The notes under the pieces: model-generated | What the model was told of the DNA's origin: nothing | Database searches by the model: none | Seen by the model: only the letters and a program-made list of their open reading frames with translations | In this document: one piece after another, positions 34,893 through 44,900 of the stretch | Layout of the letters: each line of letters opens with the position of its first letter | How positions within the stretch are numbered: the stretch's first letter is position 1 | From: JBBATK01 sp039810585 | Lineage (GTDB): Bacteria; Bacteroidota; Ignavibacteria; Kapaibacteriales; NICIL-2 | Length of the DNA stretch: 64,000 nucleotides | Direction of reading: 5' to 3' | Assembly: GCA_039810585.1 (NCBI GenBank) | Contig: JBDHXF010000018.1 | Coordinates: 3,626-67,625, forward strand | Position numbers and translations under genes: made by a program

Positions 34893-35675
34893 ATGAAACA
34901 CCTGTTCCTGGCGGTCGCCACTCTTGCAGTTCTGGCAGTTCCGCGACTCTATGCACAGAAAACAGACGGTGACAATCTGGGTGAGATCACCTTTGAGGAA
35001 CTCAAGGATAAGGACAAGAGCACGCAGTACTTTGCCGTCGGCGGAGGCTTTACCGGCAACTTCCTGATGTTTGACAACGCCGCCGTGAATTCCAACTTGC
35101 CGGCACCCTTTCATGTGAAGGACTTCAGTTCACCGTTGTTCGTAACCGGTGGGCAGGGTTTTGTGACTTTTTTCTTCCGCAACGTGCGCTTTGGTTTCAA
35201 TGCCGCGATCGGTACGCAATCGGTCAACGCTGTCGACACTGTTAATGGTAACTCCATCACGCGTCACGTGGATTTTAGTTCGAGCTTTAACGGATTGACC
35301 ATCGACTATGCCATTCCCCTAACGAAGGGCTTGACGCTGCTGCCGGGAATACAAGCCGGCTTTGGTAACATTGTATTTGAACGCTACGACGGAGCGTCGT
35401 CAACAAATTGGACAGACATCAAGGCAGACAGTTCACTACACAGTGCAAGTCGCTTAGAAGTATCACAATACTTCGTCGAGCCGCGCATCAACTTGGAATG
35501 GGCAATTACAACGTTCACGATGCTGCGTGTCAATGCTGGTTATACACTGTCCATGCACTCTGATACGTGGACACTCAACCGCAACACAACCGTTAACGGC
35601 GCACCATCGGCTTTGAAAGCCGGTGGACCAACGATTGGTTTTGGGGTGTTCTTCGGCTTGTTCCGCAACGAATAA
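34893..35675 (+). CDS. Hypothetical outer-membrane beta-barrel protein
   Basis: A 260-residue protein with a signal peptide (MKHLFLAVATLAVLAVPRLYAQ). After a short acidic segment the mature part consists of alternating amphipathic strands with glycine-rich turns (YFAVGGGFTGNFLMFD, GFVTFFFRNVRFGFNAAIG, LTLLPGIQAGFGNIVF), suggesting a barrel of about 10 strands. The C-terminus GFGVFFGLFRNE nearly ends in an aromatic residue. No family is recognised. A good ribosome-binding site (CGGAGA) precedes the ATG. A tRNA gene follows 35 bases after the stop. Confidence 0.75.
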   Translation: MKHLFLAVATLAVLAVPRLYAQKTDGDNLGEITFEELKDKDKSTQYFAVGGGFTGNFLMFDNAAVNSNLPAPFHVKDFSSPLFVTGGQGFVTFFFRNVRFGFNAAIGTQSVNAVDTVNGNSITRHVDFSSSFNGLTIDYAIPLTKGLTLLPGIQAGFGNIVFERYDGASSTNWTDIKADSSLHSASRLEVSQYFVEPRINLEWAITTFTMLRVNAGYTLSMHSDTWTLNRNTTVNGAPSALKAGGPTIGFGVFFGLFRNE

Positions 35676-35709
35676 GCATACGTCATTCCCTGAACAGCAC
35701 TTCCGGGCT

Positions 35710-35782
35710 GGGATCTTAGCTCAATGGTTAGAGCAGCAGACTCATAATCTGTTGGCTGGGGGTTCAAGTCCCTCAGGTCCCA
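35710..35782 (+). tRNA. tRNA with anticodon CAT (elongator Met or Ile2)
   Basis: 73 bases fold as a complete cloverleaf: acceptor GGGATCT/AGGTCCC (with one T-G pair), D arm GCTC/GAGC, anticodon stem GCAGA/TCTGT with loop CTCATAA, T arm GGGGG/CCCTC with loop TTCAAGT, discriminator A. No CCA is encoded. The loop CTCATAA occurs both in elongator tRNA-Met and in tRNA-Ile2, whose C34 becomes lysidine. The GACTCATAATC context and following TTGG recall Ile2, but sequence alone does not decide. It is not the initiator (no GGG-CCC set in the anticodon stem). Confidence 0.92.
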
Positions 35783-35942
35783 CTTTCTCTCTCTTAGTTC
35801 GTCCGCTCAAACACATCGCCATACCCAAATCGCTCCGGTACAACAGAGAAGCTGTTGGCCAGACCTGCCTTGTCATGATAGGAATGTGTCGTACCATGCA
35901 CAGGTGAATAACACATAAACCCTTGTAATTGTAAACGGACCT

Positions 35943-36257
35943 ATGGAAGATCTCTTCAAATCGTATGGTCCCGCAATTGTATCGATTGCAGGATTACTCA
36001 CCAACGTTGCCGTGATTGTATGGAAAGGCGGAGCTCTCTCGTCGAGGCTGGTCTCCGTTGACAATTCACTTAAGGACCTTAAAACCGAATTCAGGAAGGA
36101 TCACGATGTACTCGTGGACTTGAACACGTCTGTCAGATTTATCCGTGAGGATCTGGGCAAACTTGACGCAGAGCTTACAACAGTAAAACGGGACGTTGCT
36201 GTAATTCGAATCGAGATTGTTAAGATCGATGCCGAACTAAAGGGACGAAAGGCTTAG
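35943..36257 (+). CDS. Small membrane protein with a coiled-coil tail
   Basis: A 104-residue protein. One N-terminal membrane helix (residues about 10-30, AIVSIAGLLTNVAVIVWKGG) is followed by a long heptad-like, charged coiled coil (about 38-100) with repeated DLKTEF, DLGKLDAEL and VKIDAELKG units. The topology (single anchor with coiled coil) is common in small cytoplasm-facing scaffold or phage-holin-associated proteins. No family is recognised and the role is unknown. It is located between the tRNA and mgtE. Codon pattern and a plausible ATG make it more likely real than spurious. Confidence 0.6.
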   Translation: MEDLFKSYGPAIVSIAGLLTNVAVIVWKGGALSSRLVSVDNSLKDLKTEFRKDHDVLVDLNTSVRFIREDLGKLDAELTTVKRDVAVIRIEIVKIDAELKGRKA

Positions 36258-36533
36258 ACTCGTCTCACTCGGAGAGACTCTCGCTCAAGCTCACATGCGT
36301 TGTCGCCGCTTCGTAACGCATCCGTTGATCGCTCAGGAAGCATCTCGCGCTCTCATGTATACACGAGCCTGTCGCGAGCTTGATCGAGCAGGTTCACACA
36401 CACGTTCACTACATCCGTCTCCTTCATGGCGTAGAGCTTCGGTATTGTATCGCCAACTTTAACACCCGGCTTCCGCAAAACCGGAATGAAAGTCCTATGT
36501 TCGCACGTACGAATAGCAACGAAGGACAGCACC

Positions 36534-37913
36534 ATGAATCTCGGAACGCTTGGTGAGAACATTCTCAAAGGAGACCTGCGTGCCATTTTTGGCATGAAGG
36601 AGCAGCAGAGTTATATCCACCCGTCGGAGGCTGCGCGCTTGCTGCATTCTTTGCCGATGGATGCGGCACTTCAAGTCTATCAACTACTGCCGGATAAATC
36701 GCGAAGTGCAGCTTTTGCCTACCTCGATAGCGATACGCAGCTTCGCTTTGTTCGGGCATTCGATGCCAAGGAGCGGGCATTTGTGCTCAACGCCATGCCT
36801 TCGGACGATCGGCAGATTTTCTTTTCGAAACTTCAGGGCATGGAACTCAGTGCCATGCTTGAGGTGTTGGATGAGGAGAAACGTCGTCAGACCACCGTCT
36901 TTCTTGGCTACCCAAAAAAATCCATCGCTCATCTCATCAACACCGACGCCGCCACCGTGCTCGCGTCGATGACGGTTGCCGAGGCTTGTGAGCACCTGCG
37001 GGAGCATCATAAGGACAGCGAGGCGGCAAATGTGATTTACGTGGTGGATGAGCAGCGACACTTGATAGACGATATTCCCGTACGACGGTTTGTGATGAAC
37101 GACCCGTCGCGTAAGATTAGCGACATCCTCGATGGTTTTTACGTCAGCCTCAAACCCGGCGACTGGCGGGAAAAAGCGATCGACACTTTCCGCGAATACG
37201 ATCGCGTGGTGCTGCCGGTTGTGGACGATTCCAATGTGCTGCTCGGCGTCGTAACCGTTGATGATGTGCTCGACCTTGCTGAACAACAATCCACCGCCGA
37301 AATCCAGAAATTCGGGGGCGTCGAAAGTTTGGATTATCCCTACGTCGCCACTCCTTTTGTCAGCCTCATCCGCAAGCGCGCCGGCTGGCTCATTATTCTC
37401 TTCTTCAGCGAAATGCTCACGGCCACTGCCATGGGCTACTTCGACAGCGAGATCTCCAAGGCCGTCGTCTTAGCGCTCTTCGTTCCCTTGATTATCTCAA
37501 GCGGCGGCAACAGTGGATCTCAGGCCGCGACCTTGATTATTCGTGCCATGGCAGTGAAGGAGCTCAGTCTCAGAGACTGGTGGTTCGTCATGCGTCGCGA
37601 AATACTCTCCGGTCTCACCCTCGGCGTCATTCTCGGCGCCATTGGCTTCCTGCGCATAATACTCTGGCAACATCTGCACTGGTATGATTACTCGGAGCAC
37701 TACCTGCTTGTGGCGAAGACCATTTTCTTCTCGCTCATTGGCATCGTGATGTGGGGCACCCTCAGCGGCTCGATGATTCCCATGTTCCTGAAGCGTCTTG
37801 GTCTGGATCCGGCAGCATCATCAGCTCCCTTTGTGGCAACCTTGGTTGATGTTACGGGACTCGTTATTTACTTTAGCATTGCTGCTCTATTCCTTCGCGG
37901 AACGTTATTGTAA
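36534..37913 (+). CDS. mgtE: Magnesium transporter MgtE
   Basis: A 459-residue Mg2+ channel. Domains: cytoplasmic MgtE_N helical superhelix (about 25-130, with HPSEAARLLHSLP), tandem CBS domains (about 130-262, including LIDDIPVRRFVMNDPS and VLPVVDDSNVLLGVVTVDDVLDLAEQ), the connecting helix, then five membrane helices with the pore motif around PLIISSGGNSGSQAATLI. Mg2+ bound between the N and CBS domains closes the channel. ATG 36534 is preferred over 36486, which would add a non-conserved segment. No Mg2+ riboswitch (M-box) could be recognised in the 276 bases before it. Confidence 0.93.
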   Translation: MNLGTLGENILKGDLRAIFGMKEQQSYIHPSEAARLLHSLPMDAALQVYQLLPDKSRSAAFAYLDSDTQLRFVRAFDAKERAFVLNAMPSDDRQIFFSKLQGMELSAMLEVLDEEKRRQTTVFLGYPKKSIAHLINTDAATVLASMTVAEACEHLREHHKDSEAANVIYVVDEQRHLIDDIPVRRFVMNDPSRKISDILDGFYVSLKPGDWREKAIDTFREYDRVVLPVVDDSNVLLGVVTVDDVLDLAEQQSTAEIQKFGGVESLDYPYVATPFVSLIRKRAGWLIILFFSEMLTATAMGYFDSEISKAVVLALFVPLIISSGGNSGSQAATLIIRAMAVKELSLRDWWFVMRREILSGLTLGVILGAIGFLRIILWQHLHWYDYSEHYLLVAKTIFFSLIGIVMWGTLSGSMIPMFLKRLGLDPAASSAPFVATLVDVTGLVIYFSIAALFLRGTLL

Positions 37914-37953
37914 GCAGCACTCAACAAACTTCACACAAGTCCGGAGAGCAGCT

Positions 37954-38616
37954 ATGGGATACAAAATCATTGTCAACGGCGCCAGCGGCATGGTGGGCGA
38001 AGGCGTCGTCCTACGCTGCATCGCTTCTTCCGTAGTAGACCAAGTCTTGATTCTCGGTCGACGTCCAAGCGGTATTGTGCATCCCAAAGTCCGCGAACTA
38101 CTCATTCCCGACTTCCGTCAGGCCGAATCCTTCAGCACTGAACTCGGTGGTTACGATGCCATGCTCTACTGCGCCGGCGTCTCCTCCGTCGGTATGGCCG
38201 AAGATCGCTACCGGGAAATCACCTACGATACCACCCTTGCCTTTGCCAAAGTCTTAGTCGAGCAAAACCCGGACATCAGTTTCCAATACATCTCCGGCGC
38301 ACACACCGATAGTACAGAACAAGGCAAGAGCATGTGGGCACGCGTCAAAGGCAAAACCGAAAACGACCTCATGAAACTCCCCTTCCGTCAGGTCCTTGGT
38401 GTGCGCCCGGGCTACCTCCATCCTGTCCCCGGCTCCCAACACGCCTACAAAATCTATCGCTACCTGGGCTGGCTCTATCCTATCCTTAAAGCATTAATTC
38501 CATCTCAAGTCAGCACCTTGGCCGAACTTGGCGATGCCATGATCGCCGCCATCGCCCATGCCCCGCAACGAGCTGTGTTGGAAGTAGTTGATATCAAGCG
38601 ATTGGCGAAGATGTAA
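37954..38616 (+). CDS. NAD(P)-binding Rossmann protein, atypical epimerase/oxidoreductase family
   Basis: A 220-residue single-domain Rossmann protein. The dinucleotide-binding loop is IIVNGASGMVGEGVVLR (residues about 4-20), a GxxGxxG pattern of extended/atypical short-chain dehydrogenases. Next come LGRRPSG (the usual end of strand 2), YCAGVSS, FQYISGAHTD in place of the catalytic YxxxK area, and the C-terminal GVRPGYLHPV. Tyr-Lys catalytic residues are not clearly placed, so it may be an NAD(P)-dependent epimerase-like or redox-sensing protein. ATG 37954 has a GGAGAG ribosome-binding site; the longer frame overlaps mgtE. It begins 40 bases after mgtE. Confidence 0.75.
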   Translation: MGYKIIVNGASGMVGEGVVLRCIASSVVDQVLILGRRPSGIVHPKVRELLIPDFRQAESFSTELGGYDAMLYCAGVSSVGMAEDRYREITYDTTLAFAKVLVEQNPDISFQYISGAHTDSTEQGKSMWARVKGKTENDLMKLPFRQVLGVRPGYLHPVPGSQHAYKIYRYLGWLYPILKALIPSQVSTLAELGDAMIAAIAHAPQRAVLEVVDIKRLAKM

Positions 38617-38629
38617 GGCACCGTGTCGG

Positions 38630-38745
38630 CAGGAGATTTTTCTTCAACGCTGTGCTGCTACGCAGCATGCGCTGGCGTGCGAGAAGCGAAGTAATGGCGC
38701 GAGGATCAATTTCTCTTTCAACGTTGCTTACGTAAGCGACATGAC
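38630..38745 (+). repeat. Two tandem diverged REP-like units
   Basis: Unit 1 (38630-38680): GGCAGGAGATTTTTCTTC, then TTCAACGCTG and a stem TGCTGC/GCAGCA around TAC. Unit 2 (38700-38745): GAGGATCAATTTCTC, then TTTCAACGTTG and the palindrome GCTTACGTAAGC (38726-38737). Both share a GAG-T-rich head and TTCAACG before the palindrome. The head of unit 1 matches copies 1 and 2 of the REP-like family. Confidence 0.5.
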
Positions 38746-39205
38746 AGTCGGCTCACGGCGGATCCTCTCTAAAAAGCACTTCTTTTTTTAAATAGTCCTG
38801 GCTCAATTAATGGAATTGCGGCTCATATTCCGAAAAATCAGGTCAGTGCATGGCCTGCACATTAATGCGCTGAGTGAACTGAAAACTTAGAGATAGTGCA
38901 TGGGCACCATTCTCATCCAGCGCGATTCGGGTACAAACCAAAAATGCAGTGAATCGGGACGATCTCCAATCTATTGCTGTTATCGGATAACCATATAAAT
39001 TGTGACGCCAGAGCGTGATGGCTGACCGGAACTGAGTAATTGCAATACGGGATAGTGATTCCGGTGGTATGACGGAGAAGGGGGCGATTTAGCCGCATGA
39101 AGAACAAAGTCGCAACCAGGGAAACCATTTGATGATGAGATTTTGTTAGTCCGAACCCTCGCTAAGAAGTTTTCGCGCATATCATAAACCTTTTGAATTA
39201 CCGTT
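38746..39205. other. 460-base region without a supported gene
   Basis: Between the tandem repeats and the lipoprotein gene. A near-inverted GAGGATC/GATCCTC pair (38701 and 38761) brackets unit 2 of the repeats. A TGGCTCAATTAAT-like and a CGGCTCATATT-like word (38797-38826) resemble the repeated ends of some insertion sequences, but no inverted terminal repeat or transposase was found. Nothing else is clear. Confidence 0.35.
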
Positions 39206-39877
39206 ATGAAGCACGCAGCAATCATTCTCCTTGTGTCCGGTCTCATTCTTCTGAGCGGGGGATGTTCAAATTCTGTACAGAGCGTTTCAGACATTACAAG
39301 TCTTCAACTCCGTGACTTTCTTTGGAGCCAAACTCCTGATATGATGTTGAATTTTCTGCAAACATCGGTAGCAACAGATTCAAACCTCGTAGAAGTCGAA
39401 CGTAGTGTAGACACTTTATCGTTGAAGATCCTCAGTCAGCGCTTAAGCACGGCTGGAGGATTGACGTACGTTCGGTACGAGAGACCCGGCGGTGACGCCG
39501 CAACACTTGTTGCGGACGGTCAGAATTTCTGGTACAGCGACGACAGCCTTGTCAACGTTTACCAAGTATTTCTGCATGCACCGATTCGCCTTCACGATAC
39601 ATTTGCATCAAAAAAGCATGGCGACTCAATTGACGTAGAAACGGTAGCTGTTAACTCACCGCTCGTACTAAACAACCAACAGTATAACACGATTGTGACG
39701 GTACGTACGCATGTTTCAGTCGACAAATCTACAACCACGACAGAGCGTGATAGTATTTGGTTATCCCCCAACTTTGGTCTAGTCCGAGAGTCCATTCATC
39801 GTCAGACCTCAACGGGCGGCCCTCATCCTCTCTCTGATTATCGAAGCGTTGAGCTGTTTTCCATTACGCACCCATAA
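39206..39877 (+). CDS. Hypothetical lipoprotein
   Basis: A 223-residue protein with a lipoprotein signal peptide (MKHAAIILLVSGLILLSGGC, lipobox LSGGC, Cys20). The mature part has an alpha/beta pattern with TLSLKILSQRLSTAGGLTYVRY and GQNFWYSDDSLVNVYQVF, reminiscent of the LolA/LolB or DUF4292-type lipoprotein fold, and ends with a repeated Thr/Ser segment. The family link is only suggestive. It stands alone on the plus strand, downstream of a region rich in repeat remnants, which could mean recent acquisition (inference). Anchoring in the outer membrane is likely. Confidence 0.7.
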   Translation: MKHAAIILLVSGLILLSGGCSNSVQSVSDITSLQLRDFLWSQTPDMMLNFLQTSVATDSNLVEVERSVDTLSLKILSQRLSTAGGLTYVRYERPGGDAATLVADGQNFWYSDDSLVNVYQVFLHAPIRLHDTFASKKHGDSIDVETVAVNSPLVLNNQQYNTIVTVRTHVSVDKSTTTTERDSIWLSPNFGLVRESIHRQTSTGGPHPLSDYRSVELFSITHP

Positions 39878-40237
39878 TTTCCCTCACTGCATACTTCATG
39901 CTCATGTTCAGCTGAAAAGCTCCCGCTAGCCAAACGAGTTTGATGGTAGAGAGCAGAGCATGCTCAAAGTAGCACACACATAGTTCTCCTATAACCTAGG
40001 GAAAGTCTGTTCTCATTAGCAACTGATTACATTGTCGCATACATTCGAACCGGAGGCAGACTAACGCACTAGGGCTCGCAGGCTAATAGTCAAGGGTACA
40101 AACAGGTTCATCGAATGTTCATTCGTTGTGACCATAAAGAACGATAAATCCGTAATAACCTTAAACTGCTCGTTAGGGCGATGCCTATTTCGTTTCTTTG
40201 ACGCTTATTGGTGCATTAATCGTGCGCCATGATTTGA
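39878..40237. other. Intergenic region leading into an insertion-sequence remnant
   Basis: About 360 bases without an open frame or recognisable RNA. Together with the transposase remnant that follows, it looks like decayed mobile DNA between the lipoprotein and DcuC-type genes. Confidence 0.35.
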
Positions 40238-40420
40238 ATGACTTTGGTTAGTCATTTTAATTGCACTCTCACTTGTACCGATGAACTCCAAAAGCGCCAT
40301 GGTGTTCGGCCCGTTGAGTTCTATTGCAACTTTCAGCGGTCGCACTCCTCACTGCGGTACAAGCACCCGGTCGACTTTGACACAGAGTTGCGATTCAGTA
40401 ATGTGATGTACCTCCATTAA
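40238..40420 (+). pseudogene. C-terminal remnant of an IS3-family transposase
   Basis: Only about 60 codons stay open, preceded by an in-frame TGA at 40235. Within it, EFYCNFQRSHSSLRYKHPVDFD matches the end of the rve/rve_3 integrase domain of IS3-type OrfB proteins (typical end: YN-x-x-RPHSSLGYxTPxEF). The DDE catalytic region is missing. No terminal inverted repeats or target duplications were seen, so this is an old fragment. The family match is from the conserved terminal motif alone. Confidence 0.5.
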
Positions 40421-40483
40421 ATCGGGTCACATCCATGTGCAATACACCGCGTCAGTTGGGAATTCACCATCCCCCGCTCGTCC

Positions 40484-40536
40484 GCTGGCGTTGCAGTGCG
40501 AAGCACTGCCGCTCAGATAATAAGGACTCTTGAATA
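40484..40536 (-). repeat. REP-like palindrome, copy 6 (minus orientation, GAA loop)
   Basis: GCAGTGC (40493-40499), loop GAA (40500-40502), GCACTGC (40503-40509). On the minus strand it is preceded by AGTCCTTATTATCTGAGC, parallel to the TTATTATTCGTG head of other copies. It lies 20 bases past the DcuC-type stop. Confidence 0.5.
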
Positions 40537-40555
40537 TACACTTCAGTATTGAGCT

Positions 40556-41848
40556 TTACAGTGCAAGGAACAGGAAGGCGCTGACAAGACCACACAGCAG
40601 CGGAACGACCAAGCGTTTGACCACATCACGGGCGGGAACTTGAGAGACGCTGGCGGCGAAGATGACGATGGCGGCGACGGGTGACATGGTGCGACCAAAC
40701 GAGGCGCCGACGTCGGCTATGCAGCCCAGGTCCAATACTTGCGCTTGCTGCATTCCCTGCTGGAGCAATCCAGGCAGTACGGCCTTGGAAAAGGCGATAC
40801 TTGGAGCTGTACCACTTCCGCTCACGAAAGCCATGGCCATGGTGCTGAGCGATGAGCTGAGGTAGGACCACACTCCGCCCGACGAAATACTGCGTACCAA
40901 AACATCCATCAGCTTACTCATTTTCAGGGCTTCGATGAAGCAACTGGCGGTAATAATGAGCGATATGACGTGCACATATCCAAAGCCCAGGCCTTCAAAG
41001 AATTCCTTGGTGAGACGCGAGATGTCCTTGCGGACAACCACCGCTGCAACGATTGTTGAGGCTAACATGGCGTGCACGACCGGCAAACCGGAGGGATACC
41101 ACTCGGCGACTTTTGGAACCAAGTGAAAACCCGGCAAAAGCACGAACAGTATGACAATAGGCAGCGGAGGCAACAGGGCTTTGAGGATCGAGATGGGCGC
41201 GTGGTGAGTCGTGTCATCCTCGTCCCCGGCTCCCATTGGAAAACTGCGAACGCTCAAGATCCAGAAGAGTAGAACCGCGACGACAAAACCAAGTAATTCC
41301 GGCCACAGCATGTGCTGCAGAACTTGTTCAGTAGTGGCGTGTGCGTTGACTTGAACGTTCACCACATCCGGTTCGCCGGGATTGAAGAGATTGCCGCCGC
41401 CGGAACAGCCGAGAACGAGCGTAGCCGCCGCGATGAGAGGATGGAATCCGGCACCGCGCATGAGGGGGAGCAGAATAGGACCAAGGGCCGCCGCTGAGGC
41501 TGTCTGACTCGTGATCGCCATGTTTGTGACAAATCCCACCACACATCCACCCGGAATGAGAAGCCATCGAACTCGGCGCAGAGGATGGAGCAGAAATCTG
41601 ACCATTTCTTTGTCACTCCCCGTCCACCGTAACACGAACGAATAGCCCATGGCTGAGCAGATGGGACCAACCACTTGGGCATCGCCCATTCGATGAAAGA
41701 AAACATCGAAAATTGCCAGCATATTGCCGGCAAAGGCGGCAATGATACAAGCGGCGCTAAAGAGTACGAGACGAACGTCGACACCTTTAAAAACCAGCCA
41801 GAGCGCACAGAGGCTCACAAGAACGGCTATCAGGAAAAGAACGTCCAC
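40556..41848 (-). CDS. C4-dicarboxylate carrier, DcuC family
   Basis: A 430-residue inner-membrane transporter with about 12 helices. The segments VVGFVTNMAITSQTASAAALGP, GCSGGGNLFNPGEPDVVN, FVSGSGTAPSIAFSKAV and DVGASFGRTMSPVAAIVIFAASVSQV are typical of the DcuC/ion-transporter superfamily; the last is nearly the family signature. It should exchange or export succinate or related dicarboxylates in anaerobic metabolism. Translation probably starts at GTG 41848, which has AGGGGA about nine bases before it; the longer frame to 41911 has no ribosome-binding site. It is divergent from the T9SS protease. Confidence 0.85.
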   Translation of the reverse strand: MDVLFLIAVLVSLCALWLVFKGVDVRLVLFSAACIIAAFAGNMLAIFDVFFHRMGDAQVVGPICSAMGYSFVLRWTGSDKEMVRFLLHPLRRVRWLLIPGGCVVGFVTNMAITSQTASAAALGPILLPLMRGAGFHPLIAAATLVLGCSGGGNLFNPGEPDVVNVQVNAHATTEQVLQHMLWPELLGFVVAVLLFWILSVRSFPMGAGDEDDTTHHAPISILKALLPPLPIVILFVLLPGFHLVPKVAEWYPSGLPVVHAMLASTIVAAVVVRKDISRLTKEFFEGLGFGYVHVISLIITASCFIEALKMSKLMDVLVRSISSGGVWSYLSSSLSTMAMAFVSGSGTAPSIAFSKAVLPGLLQQGMQQAQVLDLGCIADVGASFGRTMSPVAAIVIFAASVSQVPARDVVKRLVVPLLCGLVSAFLFLAL

Positions 41849-41958
41849 GGTGTATCCCCTATCTACATTTTGAGTTACTCTGATACGGCTTTGAAAAACG
41901 GCATTCCTCAACTTAGGAAAGTCTGTTGGTTTCCCTTATGTAATTTCGAGAGATATTC

Positions 41959-44900
41959 ATGAATCAGTATCGACTTATGACCTTCCATCGCTTGTCTTCG
42001 CTTCTCACTCTCTGTTGCCTATGTTTCGTGGCATCCACCGGTATCGGCTCAGCACAAAACTCTGCACCACTGCGCTTTCAACTACCGGCCGTGAATGCCG
42101 GAAGCGTGCATGTGCCTGCGCATGAATATGTACTCGACCGCGTGAGTCCGGAGCACTACCTCAAGAATGTCATTCTGGTGAAGACTAAATCTAGTCAACA
42201 CCCGGACGCGAGCTCGTTGAGTTTTCAGTCAACTGCTTGGGAACAAACATTGTCTCCCTTGGCCGTGACGTCGATCCGCGCCCCGTTTAGCACCCAACAA
42301 TCCGGCAACGCTATTCAACAGGTAGATCCGATTGGACTCGAGAGAATATTTGAGCTGCATTATGCGCTCGATATAGATGCCTATGATGCGTGCGCACTTA
42401 TCGCGCAAAATCCGGATGTGGAGTATGCGGTACCGGTGTTTCGACGGACCTTTTTCGGTACCCCAAACGATGCACAATTCTCGAGTCAGTATGCCATGGC
42501 CAAGATAAAAGCATCCCAGGCGTGGGACATCTCAACCGGCAGTAGCACGGTTGTCATTGCTGACGTGGATTCCGGTGTGGACTTCGAGCATGAGGACTTG
42601 GCTGCAAACCAGTGGTTGAACCCGGGTGAAATTGGCACCGATTCTCAAGGCAGAGACAAGCGTACGAACGGTGTTGATGATGATAAGGATGGCTACATCG
42701 ACGACTATCGCGGTTGGGACTTCGTGGGAAGCATAACGACCGTGCAAGCTATGCAAGGAACGCTGAAGCCGGACAACGATCCGAAAGTTCGAAATGCGAA
42801 TATGGACGCAGAGTTGAATCACGGCACGATGACAACCGGCTGCGCCGCTGCCGTAACCAACAATAGCAAAGGTGTAGCAGGTGTTGGCTATAACTGTAAG
42901 TATTTGGCGATCAAGTGCGGTTCAGATCAATTCGGAAATGCTGTGCTAGCCGGCTATGAAGGTATCCGCTATGCTGCCATGTTAGGCGCAAAAGTGATCA
43001 ACTGCAGTTGGGGTGGTGCCGGAAGTTCGCAGGCTGAACAAGATGTGATCAACTTTGCTGTATCGAAGGGAGCACTTGTAGTGGTTGCTGCAGGAAATAA
43101 CAATCTCAACTTGGCTGACAGTCTGCAATACCCTGCAAACTTTGACAATGTTCTTACCGTTGGGGCAACCGATGCCAATGATAAGAAAGCAGGCTTCTCG
43201 AATTATGGTCAGCGCGTAGACGTTTGGGCCCCGGGCGTCGGTATCCTCAGTACCCAGAGCCCAAACAAGTATGGAGCAATGGATGGTACGTCATTTTCCT
43301 GTCCCATCGTGGCGGGTCTGGCCGGACTTATTATTTCCAAACACCCGGACTGGACGCCGAAGATGGTAGCAGAACAGATTCGAAGCACCTGCGATAATGT
43401 GATAACCACAAATCAAAGTCAACGTCCGCTGTATTACGGTCGCGTGAACGCCTATCGTGCGTTGAGTGAGAATGCAGATCTCAATACCGGCACAACGCCG
43501 GGACTCGAACTCACGAATATGTCGTTTAACGGGAAAGCCAGCGTGGATGCCACGTCGGGAGTTGCCACAACATTTACCATTCGTAACTACTTGGGTCGTG
43601 CCGACAATGCGGTCATCACGATTACACCGGCAACGAACGTCGTCAAATTGAGCAAGACAACCTTCAATGTCACGCGTATCAATGCCACAGACACCGTGCA
43701 ACTCAACTGCACGTTGTCGACGGTGGATCCGACGTATTTCCGAACCGACTCCGTCACCTGCCAAGTCGTCATGACTTCCGGAACCTACACGCGCTACCAA
43801 AGCATTGTGATTCCGATTTCGATCAGTACTCCCAATTCGTATAGCAAGTATGCCTCTACACCGGCGCTGACATTTACCGGCGCCTATGCAAAATCCCCTG
43901 TTACCTTCTGGGCTGTTGGAAAGAGCACATCGGGACGGAAGATGGTGATGCACGGGACGGCAATTGATTCGTCGCTCACTGATGACCTGAGCTGTATAAC
44001 CGGACTGTCTACCTCGTCTGCACTGGTCGGCTCAGCACAAGCGAAAGTGTACAAGACAACGAACAGCGGCTCCCTGTGGACCAACGTCAGCGTTGCCTCC
44101 ATCACCGCAAAACCCCTGAACATCAATATGACCGATGCCTCAAACGGCGTGATGCTGGGCAACCCAACCGGAGGAAAATGGAATGTAGGGATAACGAGCG
44201 ATGGCGGTGCAACCTGGACCACATCGAAGGTTATTGGTTCCGCTCAAAATGGCGAAACCACACAGTACAGTGCGATTTGTTGGTTGAATGACTACTGCTG
44301 GATTGGCACCTCAACCGGTAGAGTACTTTACAGCTTCGACCACGGAGCGACGTGGCAAATCAGCACTCTGTCCGGTGCAGGTAATTTGACTCAGCTGTGC
44401 TTCTCGTCGAAACTGGTTGGATATGCCATCAGCAGACCAACCGGTGTCGTAACCGAAGCTGCCACGATGTACATCACCATCGACGGTGGCGTGAATTGGG
44501 CACCGTCCGGATACGTCTTTCCTGCCTCAGGATTTCATCCGGTTTACGCCTATGCCCCACCCAATTCCACCCAGTGCGCTATTGTTGGCTCGTTATCGCA
44601 AGTCGTTGTAACAACTGATACTGCACGTAGCTTTAAGCCTTTGATCAGCGAAGATGGACTCACCGCCACCAGTGGATTCGGCTACGCCAATACCACGACG
44701 GCAACTCTGTATATCATTGGGAAAACCATCGGAAAGTTGAGCTTCCCCATCGTCAATGCCAGCGGTCAGGGCGTCCTGAATGTACAATCGACCCTGAATT
44801 TTGATTCCGTAGACGTAGGCTCGAACCAAACCAAAAGTCTGGCACTACAGAATACAGGCACTGCTTCATTGACCGTAAATACTTACGCCTTGAGCGCGGG

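Noticed and set aside
36258..36533. Possible Mg2+ riboswitch (M-box) before mgtE
   Set aside because: The conserved M-box helices and their sequence words could not be recognised in the 276 bases.
38797..39110. IS21-type terminal repeats
   Set aside because: Two TGGCTCA-like words are suggestive, but there is no matching inverted end, target duplication or istA/istB gene.
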